64,000 nucleotides of DNA from Phymorhynchus buccinoides (taxonomy: Eukaryota; Mollusca; Gastropoda; Neogastropoda; Raphitomidae). Within the stretch, counting starts at the first letter, position 1. Every line of letters starts with the position of its first letter. The position numbers and the translations under genes are program-made. The notes under the pieces were generated by a model. It made no database searches. It worked only from the letters and a program-made list of their open reading frames with translations, and was not told where the DNA came from. The DNA is taken from NCBI GenBank assembly GCA_017654935.2, contig CM065704.1, positions 22,091,682 through 22,155,681 on the forward strand, given 5' to 3'. Shown here piece after piece: positions 10,348 through 24,555 of the stretch.

Positions 10348-13300
10348 TTTAAATTTGTAGAAGTCAATTCCATTTTCCATTATGATACAGGGTGTCAAGA
10401 CTTGTTGAAACATGGCGCATTTGTGCATAGTGGATGGCTGAGACGGCAGAGTTTGAGAAACAAGTTCAAGATATTCTCATGTAAGTTTTTGTTTGCTTCA
10501 GATTTTTACTCTTAATTTATAATAGCAAGACATATGTCTTGATGGATTAATCTTTATCTGTCAGAGCCATCAATACTCAGTAGGCTGACTCCCTCCCCTA
10601 GGGGAATTCTTTATCCTATTTTGCTCAGACTTGTATCAATCGATGTGCCTGTATGCTCGCAGTCGTGTGTGTGTGTGTGCGTGTGCGTGCGTGTGTGAAG
10701 AGGTGGGACATGTGTGGGTATAAATGTGTATGTACACGTGTATGTGTGTGTGTTGGTGTATGTGTAGGTGTGCGTATGAGAGAAAGAGAGAATCTGAGGG
10801 AGAGACTGATAGATGATGATGTAATCTGATTTTGTTACCATTTTTCCCCCTCTCTTATATTGGTTTTCCATCGATGTGCATGCTTTCGTTGTTGTTGGAT
10901 TGTGTCTTGTGCAAAACCAAAACGATTTCCTTTGTATTATGATGCACTGGCTGATTAAATAATCTTGAATCTTTAGAGATTATAATTAAAAGCTCGCTAA
11001 AAAAAAAATCATCATTTGTTTGAAAAACAAGTTTTTAGATTTATTATCTTCAGAGCTTATACTTATAGAGCTTGCTTAATAAAAAAAAAAAAAAAAAAAA
11101 TGAAAGTATGATTTATTTGAGAAACAAGTGCAAAGTATTCTCATGTAAGTTTTCATTTCCTTCAGACTTTGTCTCAGCTTATCTTAGCAAGAAATAATTA
11201 TGTGTTGATGGATCTTTGGAGATTAAAGAGCTGAAAGAAAGCAGTAAAATTAGTTTGTGAAAGAGCTTAGTTATAGAGCTTGCTTTTCAAAAACACTTGT
11301 GCAATGATACAGCAGATGTAGCTATGTATCTTTTGACATTTGTGTGGGATGGATGCATTATGCACACACAAACTGCATGAGAATTGATTTTCTACAGCAA
11401 TGGAAAATCTGTTTTAAAATACAGTTTTGTCTTTTGAATGTGACTGTCAAAATAGGAGGCATTGCTGTTAGTGTTGCAGCCTTGAGAAAAAGGCCGTGTA
11501 CACACATAAGCGGATATTCCGTGCGGAAACCTGTGCCCAATCTATAAATAAGTGAAACAAAGAAGGGAAAAGATTTGCGCACATGTCCGAATTTACCCTA
11601 TATGCATAAACTTTTATCCTTCTTTCTTCCACTCAGGGTTTTCCGTACGGAACTTACGCATCTAATGTGAACCCGGCCTTAGTGTACGAAGTAGATGTGA
11701 CTGTTGTCAAATTGTCTTTTGCTCAGGGCCTCAAGTCTACGTGATCATCTCGAATGGCTGTGTGTATTGCTATGGCAACGAGGTGGCCAAGAAGCCGGCA
11801 TCCACTTTCTCTTTGTACGGCTATGACAAGTGAGTATGCGTCATCATGTGTCGGTCAGTGTGGTTGGATCTGCTCAAGCCTGGCAGGCTTTTCACTGTCA
11901 CAGTGCAATTCTACTTGTTGTTTGCCAGCCTCGAAGCGAAGCTGGTAATGCTATCAGTGATGTCTGTTTGTTTTTGGCTATGTTAACAGTAATTGTTTTC
12001 TTGCGCATAAGTAGTTACTAAGTTAGGATATCTGGGCCAAATTTGAAAATGAAGGTCATTGGTCAAAGGTCAAGGTCACTTGAGCAGAAAATGTGCCTCG
12101 TGGCTGGTCTGGTGATATACCAGTTTATCTTGAATTTTGGTTTAAACAAAAATTTATTACAGATTTGTTATAGGTCTTCTTACATAAGTTTTTTTGTTTT
12201 TTTCATCGATTGAAAGACTTTATTGATTGGTTGATTGATTGATTTATATGTAAGGCTTATTGTAGGCCATCTTACTTTATTATTTATTTTCTATTTATTT
12301 ATTCACTTTACTTTGTCTCTTCAGAGTGTATCGGGCCGGAGAGGTGGTCTCGAAGGAGGCGACCTGGACGTTCAAGCTGGTGCACGTGAACGCAGACTAC
12401 CGGTCCTACCTGTTCTCGGCCTCCTCCGAGAAAGAGATGATCCACTGGATGGCCCTGTTCAAACAGGAGATGCTCAGAGCCAATGGAAAGCTGCCCAGGT
12501 CGGTTGGTTACCTATACAGCGTTCATTCTATTTTTGAAATTAGGGGGTATCCCCGTGGGGGTCTTTCATAAAAATAGTTCCCCTGCCTTCTGGAAGACTG
12601 TGCTTGTAACTTCCTTTAGTCTGCCACTCTCTTTGACTCTGCCTTTTCCATTTGCTTTCTATCATCTACTATCTTTCTGACTTATTGGCCCATTTTCCTG
12701 CATTTTTTAAAATTAAAAACATCTTCCAAATAATTTGTTCCTTTGAGATCCTGCAAAATCGGAATGTGTCGGCTGTACGCAGCGGGGAGACCAGTGGAAA
12801 CTGAAAGCCGGACACATATGTACCTTACCCAGTATGGCCGTATGGCCCGGGAACGCAGAAGAAGAAGAAATCAGATGGGTCAGAATCAGCGCATGTTATC
12901 TACCTCTAGATTTTTAGGGGGTCACTTGTTTATTTTTAGGGGTTCTTTCGTTACGCTTATTTTCATTGAAAATTTAAACATTAAAAGAAATTGTGTATCA
13001 GGTGAACACTTGCTACGTTTAGCGTTGCATGGTCTGAAGCCTGGTGCGTCACTCGGGAGATTTGAGCATCATACACGCTCATCTGAGCACAAGAATCAAC
13101 ACTGGTTGAAGAACGTTTTCCCTTTCTCTTTCCTTCTCATATTTTTCTGCATGGTTGATGTATAATACACAGTCGTAACACACCACACCACACATTTGGC
13201 TTAAAGCCTGTCTTTCTTCATGCATGCAGACCCCAAGGAGATGGCAAAAGCTCTGATGCGGGTGTGTACCCACTGCACCATCCACACCACACCACACTAC

Positions 13301-16300
13301 TCCACACATTAGGCTCAAAATATTCTTTCTTCGTGCATGGAGATCCGAAGGGGACAGCAAAAGCTTTGACAAAATGTGTATCACGTAGCACACCATATTA
13401 CACATTTAGCATATTAAGACAATCGTTCTTTATGCATACAGACTCCAAGGAGACGGCAAAAGCTTTGACAAAATTTGTATTACACACCACACCACATCAC
13501 ACATAATTTGGCATGTTGCAAAGCAATCTTTCTTCATGCATGCAGGCCCCAAAGAGACGGCAAAAGCTTTGTCAAAATTTGTATAACACACCACACCACA
13601 TCACACATAATTTGGCATGTTACAAAGCAATCCTTCTTTATGCACGCAGGCCCCAAGGAGACTGTAAAAGCTTTGACAAAATTGAAAACCGTACCACACC
13701 ATAGTACACGTTTAGCATATTAAAACAATCTTTCTTCATGCATGCAGGCCCCAAAGAGATGGCAAAAGCTTTGACAAAATTTGTATAGCATACCACACCA
13801 CATTATACATAATAGTCTTTTGGATGAGACGATAAACCGAGGTCTTGTGTGCCCATGCACTTAATTAAGCCCAGTGGCAACGAAAAAGTTGTCATTTGGT
13901 CCAAATTTAACCCCCCCCCCCCTCCCCTTCCTTCCTCATCAGTCACAGTCACACAAAACTCACATGCAAAAAACAAAACAAAAAAAAGGGTGGCGCGCCT
14001 CTGGCTGCAACGCGCTCTCCAGGTGGGAGCAACACGAATTTCTCAGAGACGCCTCTGTGACTATAAAGTACCTAATAGCTAATTTGGCATGTCACAAAGC
14101 AATCTTTCTTCATGCACACAGGCCCCAAGAAGACAGCAAAAGCTTTGTCAAAGTTTGCATGACTCGCCACACCACATCACACATAATTTGGCATATTATA
14201 AAAGAATCTTTCTTCATGCATGCAGGCCCCAAGGAGACGGCAAAAGCTTTCACAAAATTGAAAACCGTATCACACCATAGTACACGTTTTGCATATTAAG
14301 ACAACCTTTCTTCATGCACGCAGGCCCCAAGGAGACGGCAAAAGCTTTCACAAAATTGAAAACCGTATCACACCATAGTACACGTTTTGCATATTAAGAC
14401 AACCTTTCTTCATGCACGCAGGCCCCAAGGAGACGGCAGAAGCTTTCACAAAATTGAAAACCGTATCACACCATAGTACACGTTTAGCATATTAAGACAA
14501 TCTTTCTTCATGCACGCAGGCCCCAAGGAGACGGCAAAAGCTTTCACGAAATTGAAAACCGTATCACACCATAGTACACGTTTTGCATATTAAAACAATC
14601 TTTCTTCATGCACGCAGGCCCCAAGGAGACGGCAAAAGCTTTCACAAAATTGAAAACCGTATCACACCATAGTACACGTTTAGCATATTAAGACAATCTT
14701 TCTTCATGCACGCAGGCCCCAAGGAGACGGCAGAAGCTTTCACAAAATTGAAAACCGTATCACACCATAGTACACGTTTAGCATATTAAGACAATCTTTC
14801 TTCATGCACGCAGGCCCCAAGGAGACGGCAAAAGCTTTCACAAAATTGAAAACCGTATCACACCATAGTACACGTTTTGCATATTAAGACAACCTTTCTT
14901 CATGCACGCAGGCCCCAAGGAGACGGCAGAAGCTTTCACAAAATTGAAAACCGTATCACACCATAGTACACGTTTAGCATATTAAGACAATCTTTCTTCA
15001 TGCACGCAGGCCCCAAGGAGACGGCAAAAGCTTTCACAAAATTGAAAACCGTATCACACCATAGTACACGTTTAGCATATTAAGACAACCTTTCTTCATG
15101 CACGCAGGCCCCAAGGAGACGGCAAAAGCTTTGACAAAACTGAAAACCGTATCACACCATAGTACACGTTTAGCATATTAAGACAATCTTTCTTCATGCT
15201 CACAGGCCCCAAGGAGACGGCAGAAGCGTGGACGCGGGAGTGTACCAGGAGGCGGGCTCTGCGGGGTCGATTTCCTCGCAGGACTACCTGGAAATCGAGG
15301 CCAGCATCTACGAGGACAGCAACCTGTGCGTCCTGCCCACCAACTACACCAACAAGAAGGAAGAAGAATGTATGGCTCCACTCCTTTTCCTCTCTTGGGC
15401 CAAAAAAATTATGTCTGTATGGGGTTTCATCAGTTTGAAAAATAGGGTAGGTAGGTACTAGACTTGTTTTAAAAAAAAAAGAAGTAAATCTTGTGTTCAG
15501 TCCATGTGTGTGAATATATTTATATATTTTAATAAAACAAAACAGTATACTTTTGCACTTATAATGTTTTATGTTTCTGTTTGCTCGCTTACTTTCGTTT
15601 TCTTTTTCTTTATTTCCCTTTCATCAAAAAAAGGTTTAAGGTTGGCAGCCAAAATCTAGGGTAGGTAAGGAAACAGGAAACTAACATTTTTTTTTTTTTT
15701 TCCCTTAATAGTTTGTCGTTCTGTCAGTTTTTCTGTTTATCTTTCTTGCAACTTCAGAAATGTTTGTGATTTTTTTGCACTCCTAATTTTGTAAGAATAC
15801 AGGGAGCGCATTGCAAGGGGAACGGAGCCTGTGTGTTTCTCTGTTTGTCCATGTGTGTGTGTGCATGTCTGTGAACAGGAACACGTTCGAGTCCCATAAG
15901 TCTACCCTACTGAACAGATTATTGTGAACATTGGTAGAATTGTCTCTCATGTGCTAACAATAACACATGCTACTGTGTCGATTAAACCTCAGGTCATACC
16001 GGGGTATGTCCATGCTAAAATAACTGTTCTTTGTTACAATCAAAATGATCAGAATTTCTATGCGGGGCACTCTTGGGGTGAAGCAGTCATGTGACACATG
16101 GCGTGATTGTGAAAATCAGTTGCACATTTCTTGGGAGAGCTAGCCTATACGTAGCAAAGCTAGGAAGGCATTTAATTGTGCAACACTACTTTGTAGCAAA
16201 GCTAGGAAGGCGTTTCATTGTGCAACACTACTTTGTAGCAAAGCTAGGAATGCGTTTCATTGTGCAACACTACTTTGTAGCAAAGCTAGGAAGGCGTTTC

Positions 16301-19300
16301 ATTGTGCAACACTACTTTGTAGCAAAGCTAGGAAGGCGTTTCATTGTGCAACACTACTTTGTAGCAAAGCTAGGAAGGCGTTTCATTGTGCAACACTACT
16401 TTGTAGCAAAGCTAGGAAGGCGTTTCATTGTGCAACACTACTTTGTAGCAAAGCTAGGAAGGCGTTTCATTGTGCAACACTACTTTATAGCAAAGCTAGG
16501 AAGGCGTTTCATTGTGCAACACTACTTTGTAGCAAAGCTAGGAAGGCATTTAATTGTGCAACACTACTTTGTAGCAAAGCTAGGAAGGCATTTAATTGTG
16601 CAACACTACTTTGTAGCAAAGCTAGGAAGGCGTTTCATTGCGCAACACTACTTTGTAGCAAAGCTAGGAAGGTGTTTCATTGTGCAACACTACTTTGTAG
16701 CAAAGCTAGACCCTGGGTTAGCTTCGCTAGGCTTTGCGATAGGCTAGGTTTCCTAAAGAAAATAGTGTCTGAATTCGAATTATTCTGCATTTTTGAACTT
16801 TGTTTAATTTTCTGATTATTTTATGGATTTTTTATATAACGAGTTTAGTATTGATTATCATTAATACTAATATAATACCATGCCGTTAGTTGCTTCACCA
16901 TTTTTGTACAGCCATTTCCCTTGTCTTTGGTAGCTTTACTTGGTTAACCCTTTCACCTCCAATGTCGCATTTTTGCACCACAGTGATTTAACAACCATGT
17001 CATAAAACCTCTTGAAATCAGGGTCTGTTATTCAATGATATTGTGTTCCTAAATTTGTGCAGTAAGGATTGACCCTATTCTAAATGTGTCACAAAGAAAT
17101 CCAACAATATTGCAGATAAAATCTTTTCTGTAGCCAAGTGACTTTAATGGAAATTTTGCCTCAAAGAAGGCTGGCGGTGAAAGGGTTAACTTCACTTGCT
17201 TCACTAGCCTATCCGAAAGTGTCGTGGGGTCTGCACACACAGGATCAAATGGCTGTGACTGCTCACTGAGGGGAGTTGTGTAAAGGTTCATGGTTGGAAT
17301 TTCCATCACATGTGCTCTCAATTTAAAGATTAAAAGAAGAGTCTACGACTCGAAACGTCGTGTGTTTCCCTTTCCCAGGTACCTTTCCACACCTTGTTAT
17401 TTTTTTCCTGTTCTAAAAGGTACAGCAGTCACTCTTCTTCATTCTTAAAAGATGTTAATTAAACAAAGAAAGATCGGTTGCTTTTAAAATTTAAGAAAAG
17501 TTGTGTTAAAAACAAAAAACAATTGAACTAAAAACAATCAAAACGCTACACTGACACAAACACATGGAGATGAAAACAATAACAAACGAGGTAAAGGAAA
17601 CCACATTTTCATCTTGAAGAAGACTTTGTCCAGGTGAATGAAGACAACACACTAAACTTAGCAATGACCGTAGTAACAATGACCGTAGTGAAAACAAAAA
17701 ACAAAGAAAAACATTATCAAAAATAGTTTGGGCGGAGGGGTGGCTGGGGAAGGGGATAGAACGGAAGAAACCATCTGACGATAAAAAATTGGTGCAAATT
17801 TTTATGGCTAAATATGGATGCTGACTCTGCTGAGGAAACTGAAGCAGAGTTCTGGGGATAATTTGCGTGATGGTAATCCTGTGTGGCAGATTCTGACGAT
17901 GAGATGGACCGTGTGGTGACCACACGACCTGACTTGCAGCAGCGCCCTCCCCAGGCCCCCCCGGTGCCCCAGCGGCCCACCAAACCCCTGCCTGCCCCAA
18001 GCATCGCCCTGCAGCAACAAGGTAGCGCTGAGTGCTTTGTATGCCCACATGTCAAGGGTTCTGTGCTAGAAGGCAGTATTTTCTTCTTCGTCGTCAATCA
18101 CTCGGACAGGGACTCGTCTCTTGTCATATGGGTGCAGATGCTTCATGCTGCCGTTGTGTGCCTGTTTTTAGTTTTTGGCTCAGCCTGTCTGACTCATGTG
18201 TGTGTGTGTGTGTGTGTGTGATTGTGTGTGAAGCTGTATATGTGAATGTGTTATTTTAATATGTGCTTAGGTGTATTATAGGCTAGTGTATATAATTATA
18301 TGTAAGGAGAAGAAACCAGTGTGATTTCTTGTTGTGCATGCGTACCCGTTGTATAGATTTCTAATGAAGGAAACCCGAGCAGTGAATGTCATTTCATTCC
18401 TTGTGCAGCGGCCATGGCAGCGGTGGCTAGAGACCTCCAAGAGCTGAACATGCATAAGGAGCCCCAGCACGAACCCGTCGCCTCTTCTTCCTCATGTTCC
18501 TGGGATGCCGCTGAGGTATGGGATGAGACTTGAGATCCAGAGTCGTTGTTCTTTGCATTTCCCTAGAGTTTCTTTGGAATGATTGTTTTTTGAAGTAGCG
18601 CGGGCACCCAGTGAAGCCACCGGGTGTTTGGGGGAGATTCAAAGGAAGGTAATAATGCGTGTGTGACGTCATGTCGTCAGATTCCATATATGCCTATTAT
18701 GATCCATAGTCTTGATTTAGCGATAACCTCCCCCAAAAAACAAACAAAAAACGTACACATGCACAAAAACAAACCAAAAAGCAACACTTAACAATAGCTA
18801 CTGTATTGACAAAATTGAAGCAGGGTAAAAAAAAAAAAAAAAGTCGTCAATTTGTCATGAACTAGAAAACATTAACAACGCCAATGTTTACCAGGGAGAC
18901 AACCCAGGGTTTATCTAGGCAACTGTGACAGTATTAAGTCATGCAAGAGTTTTCCCCCTTATTGTGAACAGTGGTTTGAAAAGAAAACTACAACAGGAAC
19001 AAACAAAATTTCACCATATTTTTTGGACTATATGGCGCATCTTTGTATAAGGCGCACTCCCCTAATTTTACACAAATTTAAGATGTTACTATGTTTTCTT
19101 AAAGAATGAAATAGTGAGGCCAAGAGTGGAGATGACGAAATTGAACAAAGGGTAATTACTCTCTTTTTCTAATTACTGTGTGGGTGAGGGTCATAAAGGC
19201 GAGCTTGGCACATTCTTTTTTAAGAATGATGCTTTGCTTGTCTCACTTTGGTTCTGACCCACGCACTGCTAGCTGAATGGTATCGTAATCAACTTTGGGG

Positions 19301-20403
19301 GAGGGGAGTTAATTAGAAAAAGAGAGTAATTACCCTTTGTTCAATTTATGTTTTCTTACTTTTTCACCAGTCACATTATAAGGCGCAGGGGTCCGAGTCT
19401 TGGAAAAAAAGTATCGCCTTATAGTCCGAAAAATATGGTATGCAATTCTGTGTCAAATCAAAACAGTGGTTAGACTAGCTCAAACTTTGATGACTAATTT
19501 CTTATATGATAATTGATATAGAATCTCATCTAAACCTTTTTAGTAGCCCAAATGAATGAACAAAATTAGTATTCAATATTTAAAAAAATTAAAATGGATT
19601 GACAGTCGAATGCAGGTTTGCTCCCTACTGCTGGTTTGAGGCTCTGTAACTTGACAAACGGGGGTGTGGCTGTGAGTTGGGGGACTCGGAATGAGTGGTG
19701 TCCAAGCAACGCCACTGAATGGCCAGCCCAAAAAATGGGACCCCCCCAAAAAAAAAAAAAAAAAAGAAAATTCCTGTGTGCAATTGACAATCCCGATAAT
19801 CTCCAATATTTTAACGGCATTATATTTTGGTGCCAGCTTATAATCCACAACATTTACTGGAAATCCATTAGCAAATTTGGGTGTGTATGTGTGCACAGAC
19901 AGGCAGGCAGACAGACAAACAGTCAAATCACAACAGGTGATTTTTTCCGTCGGTATATATGCCAGAATTGGTTCCTGCCGACGTACCACGATGCAGATAC
20001 CTAGCAATGAACAGCATCAACTGTGACATCCACATACAGTGGAATCCGTTTAATTGGCTATCGGATAATCGTCCAAAGCCGCTTAATCGGCCAATTTCCT
20101 CTGGAACGGAATTTTTTCTTCTTAAGCATGTGTTATTTTGTTCGTTTTTACGGCCAAAGCTGAAATCTTCAATTTCGCTTTATTGGCCACTTTTTCTCTC
20201 TAATTTTTCCTCTTTACCCCTTTTTGAGAGGGAGAACAACAGAGGCAGACAAACTGACAACACGCTTTTGATGTTTACATGGTTGAGTGTGAAGTTGGAA
20301 GGTGAGCTGTTGTCAATTGAAAGACCCTGCATGGCGTTAAAATCACTCAAGAAAACAAAATCATTGTCATTTACTCGTGCTTCTGTCAAGTTGTAGGATT
20401 AAT

Positions 20404-20443
<40 letters not shown>

Positions 20444-23400
20444 CACAAAAAGGGAAAGAATTTGAATTTGAACTGCAACATTTAATTTTGACGTAATTGC
20501 TTTTGACTTGCATAATTGCGTCATACAGTATCTCGATGTTCGTTTTATCGGCGGATTCGCTTTATCGGCCATATTTTTCCTGGTCCCAAAAGTGGCCGAT
20601 TAAGCGGATTCCACTGTATCAGAAAATGAGCTTTCTGTTTATATTTGGATTATGTTTTCATTTTATATTCTAACTGTATCATTTGTTTCAAGATTTTACA
20701 AAGTTAAAAAAATGCATTGATGGAACCTATGTTCTAAAATAACATGTTTTATTTTTCAGGTGGCTGAAACGCAGAATGTTGAAAACAGTTCCAAAGGGTA
20801 AGACTGTTTTTTTTTTGTTTTGTTTTTTTCTTCTCTACTTCTAGTTTTTGGTACTTATGTACTCGTCAGAAAATGAATGATTTTAATTAAAAAGGTGCAG
20901 AAAACTGTAGAGGTATTGATGATGAGAAATCAAAGTGCTGAACGATCATTGCTCTCAACTGAGAATAATGACAATGATGATCATGAATTGTTCCTGGGTG
21001 CATCTTACATATCAACTCAAAATTCTTTTAAAAAAAATAATTAAGAAATAGTAACTGTGCATTCGACTAAGCAAAGAATCGCAACATTTGACAGAATGAC
21101 CAGACTTATAATGACAAAGCTTCCTTTACCAAATATGCAGATTTATGTAAAGATCAATAGCTTTGTTGCGGCTTGCCTTAAGAAGTATGATACATCCGTA
21201 ATTATTTCGTAAGAAAGCTTCGCCTTACTACCTACTGTGGTGACAATGGCATGTGATCTTTGCTAATTGCACAGTGTTGACTGAATTCTGTTATTTTTAG
21301 AATCGCAAAGTCATAACAAATTTGGTGATCTGTTTCAGAATACGAAAGCGAGGTTCTCCTGATGGCAGCAGTATAAAAAGAGACACAGAGGTAAAACACA
21401 CACTTTGCTAATGTTCATATTCTGATCGCTTCTCGGCCTTTTGGCTAAGACAGTGATTCAGGAACATAAATTTTTGTTTATACCCTGGTTGGTTTGTTCA
21501 GCCCGTCGTACATGGCGAAAGCCGATACGTGACGTTAAACTGAACTTCCATCCAAAACACACATGCACACACACACACATGCACATGCACACACACATGC
21601 ACATGCACATGCACACCAGGCATGCTACTTTTCAGCGATTTCGCGGAATTCCGCCAAACCCGTTTTGAACTGCAGCGAAACTCAAAAATTTTCCGAGAAA
21701 AAAAAAATCGCGCCACGTTTCGCAGAACTCTTACTACGCGTGCAAGCAGTCGACTCGCGCCACGCTTCGCGGAACTCTTACTACGCGTGCAAGCAGTCGA
21801 CTCGCTGCTTAAGCCCTCCGTTGCGCGCGCACCGGTTACCAACTTCCTGCGACGCCATAACTAAATAGCACGGTCGACATTTGACTCGTATCGAGTGTTA
21901 AATTGCAAACTTTCGCGATGTCCAGAAGTGATATTGTGCCCAGAGGTTCCTGTGGAGACTGGGACAAAGGTTTAAAGAACAAATGGGATTGGAAACAACC
22001 CTGAAAATATGGCTCAGAATGCACCAGATTGCACAGATTTTAGCCATTTGTTCAAAAAATTTCCGGGGGGGCATGCCCCCGGACCCCCCTAGCTCGCGCG
22101 CCTGCTTCGCAGCCGCGCACTTGTGGCTTCGCCACTTCGAGGAACTTTCAGAGAAAATGAAATTTTGCCTGTAGCATGCCTGGCACACACACATGCACAT
22201 GCACACACACACTCACACACACACATGCACATGCATGCACACACACACACACACATGCACATGCACACACACACACACACACATGCACACACACACACAC
22301 ATGCACATGCACACACACACACACATGCACATGCATGCACACACACACATGCACATGCACATGCATGCACACACACACACACACACATGCACATGCATGC
22401 ACACACACACATGCGCGCGCATGCATGCACACACACACACACACATGCACATGCGCATGCACACACACACACATGCGCATGCACACACACACACACACAC
22501 GCGCATGCACACACACACACACACACGCACAACACAACACAACACAACACAACACAACACAACACAACACCACACCACACCACACACACAGTTTTCACAG
22601 TGATAGCAATTAATACTGTAACATACATGATAATTCAGTAAATCAAAAACCTTTTTTTTTTGGTGATCGTAAAAATAGATTTTACAAATTATTATAGTAT
22701 CGTGTTAATTACACTAAATAGCACTATTTTTAAAAAAAATTCCTTCTTTCCTTCTTATTTCCTTTTTTTCTTTGTTTTATTAATTCACAGTGCTCATCAT
22801 CAGAAACTGAGGAGTTCTGGTCGTCAATTTACTTTTATGGAGGAAAAGAGAAGGCAGCAGAGTAAGTCTTCATTTTTTTAATTTCCAGATGCGTACCTCA
22901 CCTTAACCCTTTCACTGCCAATGTCGCATTTCAGTACCACAATGATTTAACGCCCTTGTCACGAAAAGGCCTCAAACCAGGGTCTGTTATCCAAAGTGCC
23001 TATTTTCATAATTTTGGGAGGTAAGGATAGGCCTTACTTTATACATGTCACAGAGGAATCCCCAATATTGCAGATGAAAAAATGTTCTCTACCCAGTTAA
23101 GTTTAATGGAATTGTTTTGCTGAAAAATGGCTGGCGGCGAAAGGGTTAAATAGTTTTTTTTACTGCAGTTAAATAGTTTATTAGTGAGTTGTTGTTGTTC
23201 TTCAGTTTAATGTCCTTCCACTAAGAGTGATTCAGACAAATATTATGAATAAGTGAGCGAGTGAGTGAGCTTGTTTGATATTATTTTCCAGTTATTAACA
23301 CTTTTTTATATTTTATTTGCTTCTTATTTATGTATGAGTGTTTAATTTGATTTAATCTGTCCACACATGATATTATGCAGATTAGTGTATATGATTAAGC

Positions 23401-24286
23401 ATGGATGGATATGAATGGATGGGCGGAAAGCAGTGTGGGTGGGAGTGGTGGTGGATGGATGGATAGATGGATGGATGGATCTTCTTAAGAATATTGATTT
23501 TAATTGATCTAAGACATACAAAATGTCACACATGAACACAAAATTTGATTTTGAAATCAGTACAGTGGACCCTCCCTTATAAGACCTTCAAAAAGCACCA
23601 AAAATGAGGTCTTATAAGGAAGGTACGTTTAATGCTTACAAAGGACAATGTCTCAGAGAAGTAGGTCTTATGTGGGAGGGAGTCTTACAAGAGAGGTTCC
23701 ATTGTACCTGATATTATCAGGTACAATTATCAGTGATAATGTTGTTGATGTGGTGGTGGTTTAAAAAAAAAAAGGGGGGAATGGGGGTAGTGGTGGGTTT
23801 GGGGTGGGGTGGTGGAGTTAAAAGTTAAATTTAGTCACATCCTTAATTGGTTAAGACCCTAATTGTTCACTGAAACAAACACCCCGGTTTTCTGTTCTGC
23901 CTTAGGATCATCAGGCAAATGCCGTATGAAGGGGTTTACCTTGTCAGAGTCAACGACGATAAGTCGGTGAGTATTCTGAAACACTGATAGACTTGTGCAC
24001 ATATATGTATGAACATGCGCTTGTATGCACGCTTGTAAGTGCACACACATGCTCTCAAACACATGCAACCGCACTAACAGGCATGCGTGCATGTGCACAC
24101 ACCCACACACATAAATTCACACTCACATTTCCGCACATTCTCATTTTCTCTTAGTCTCTCTTTCATTATCACACTTTCCCACTCACACACATACACTCAC
24201 TCACCCATGCACTCTAGTCACACACTCTCACTTACTCACATGATCACACATTCAACACACTCTAAGGCAGGCAAGCACAGTCACAT

Positions 24287-24351
<65 letters not shown>

Positions 24352-24503
24352 TTAAACATGAACTGCTGTGTATGTGTGTGAGTGCATGTGCATGTATTTT
24401 GTGTTATTCTTTTGTCCAGATGGTTCTTCATGTTTTTGCCAACGAAGCAGCCAGAAAATTCCAGATCTTTTCAGTGGTATGATCAAGTCTTTTCTTTATT
24501 TTT

Positions 24504-24555
<52 letters not shown>

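Noticed and set aside
13210..15205. CRISPR-like array of repeats
   Set aside because: Eukaryotic intron; units are contiguous tandem copies of a splice acceptor region with no variable spacers.
16091..16747. 218-residue frame
   Set aside because: 42-bp minisatellite lying within intron 5 of the SH3BP2-like gene.
21425..21450. U2 snRNA gene
   Set aside because: Only the first 26 nt match; the branch-recognition region and stem-loops are missing.
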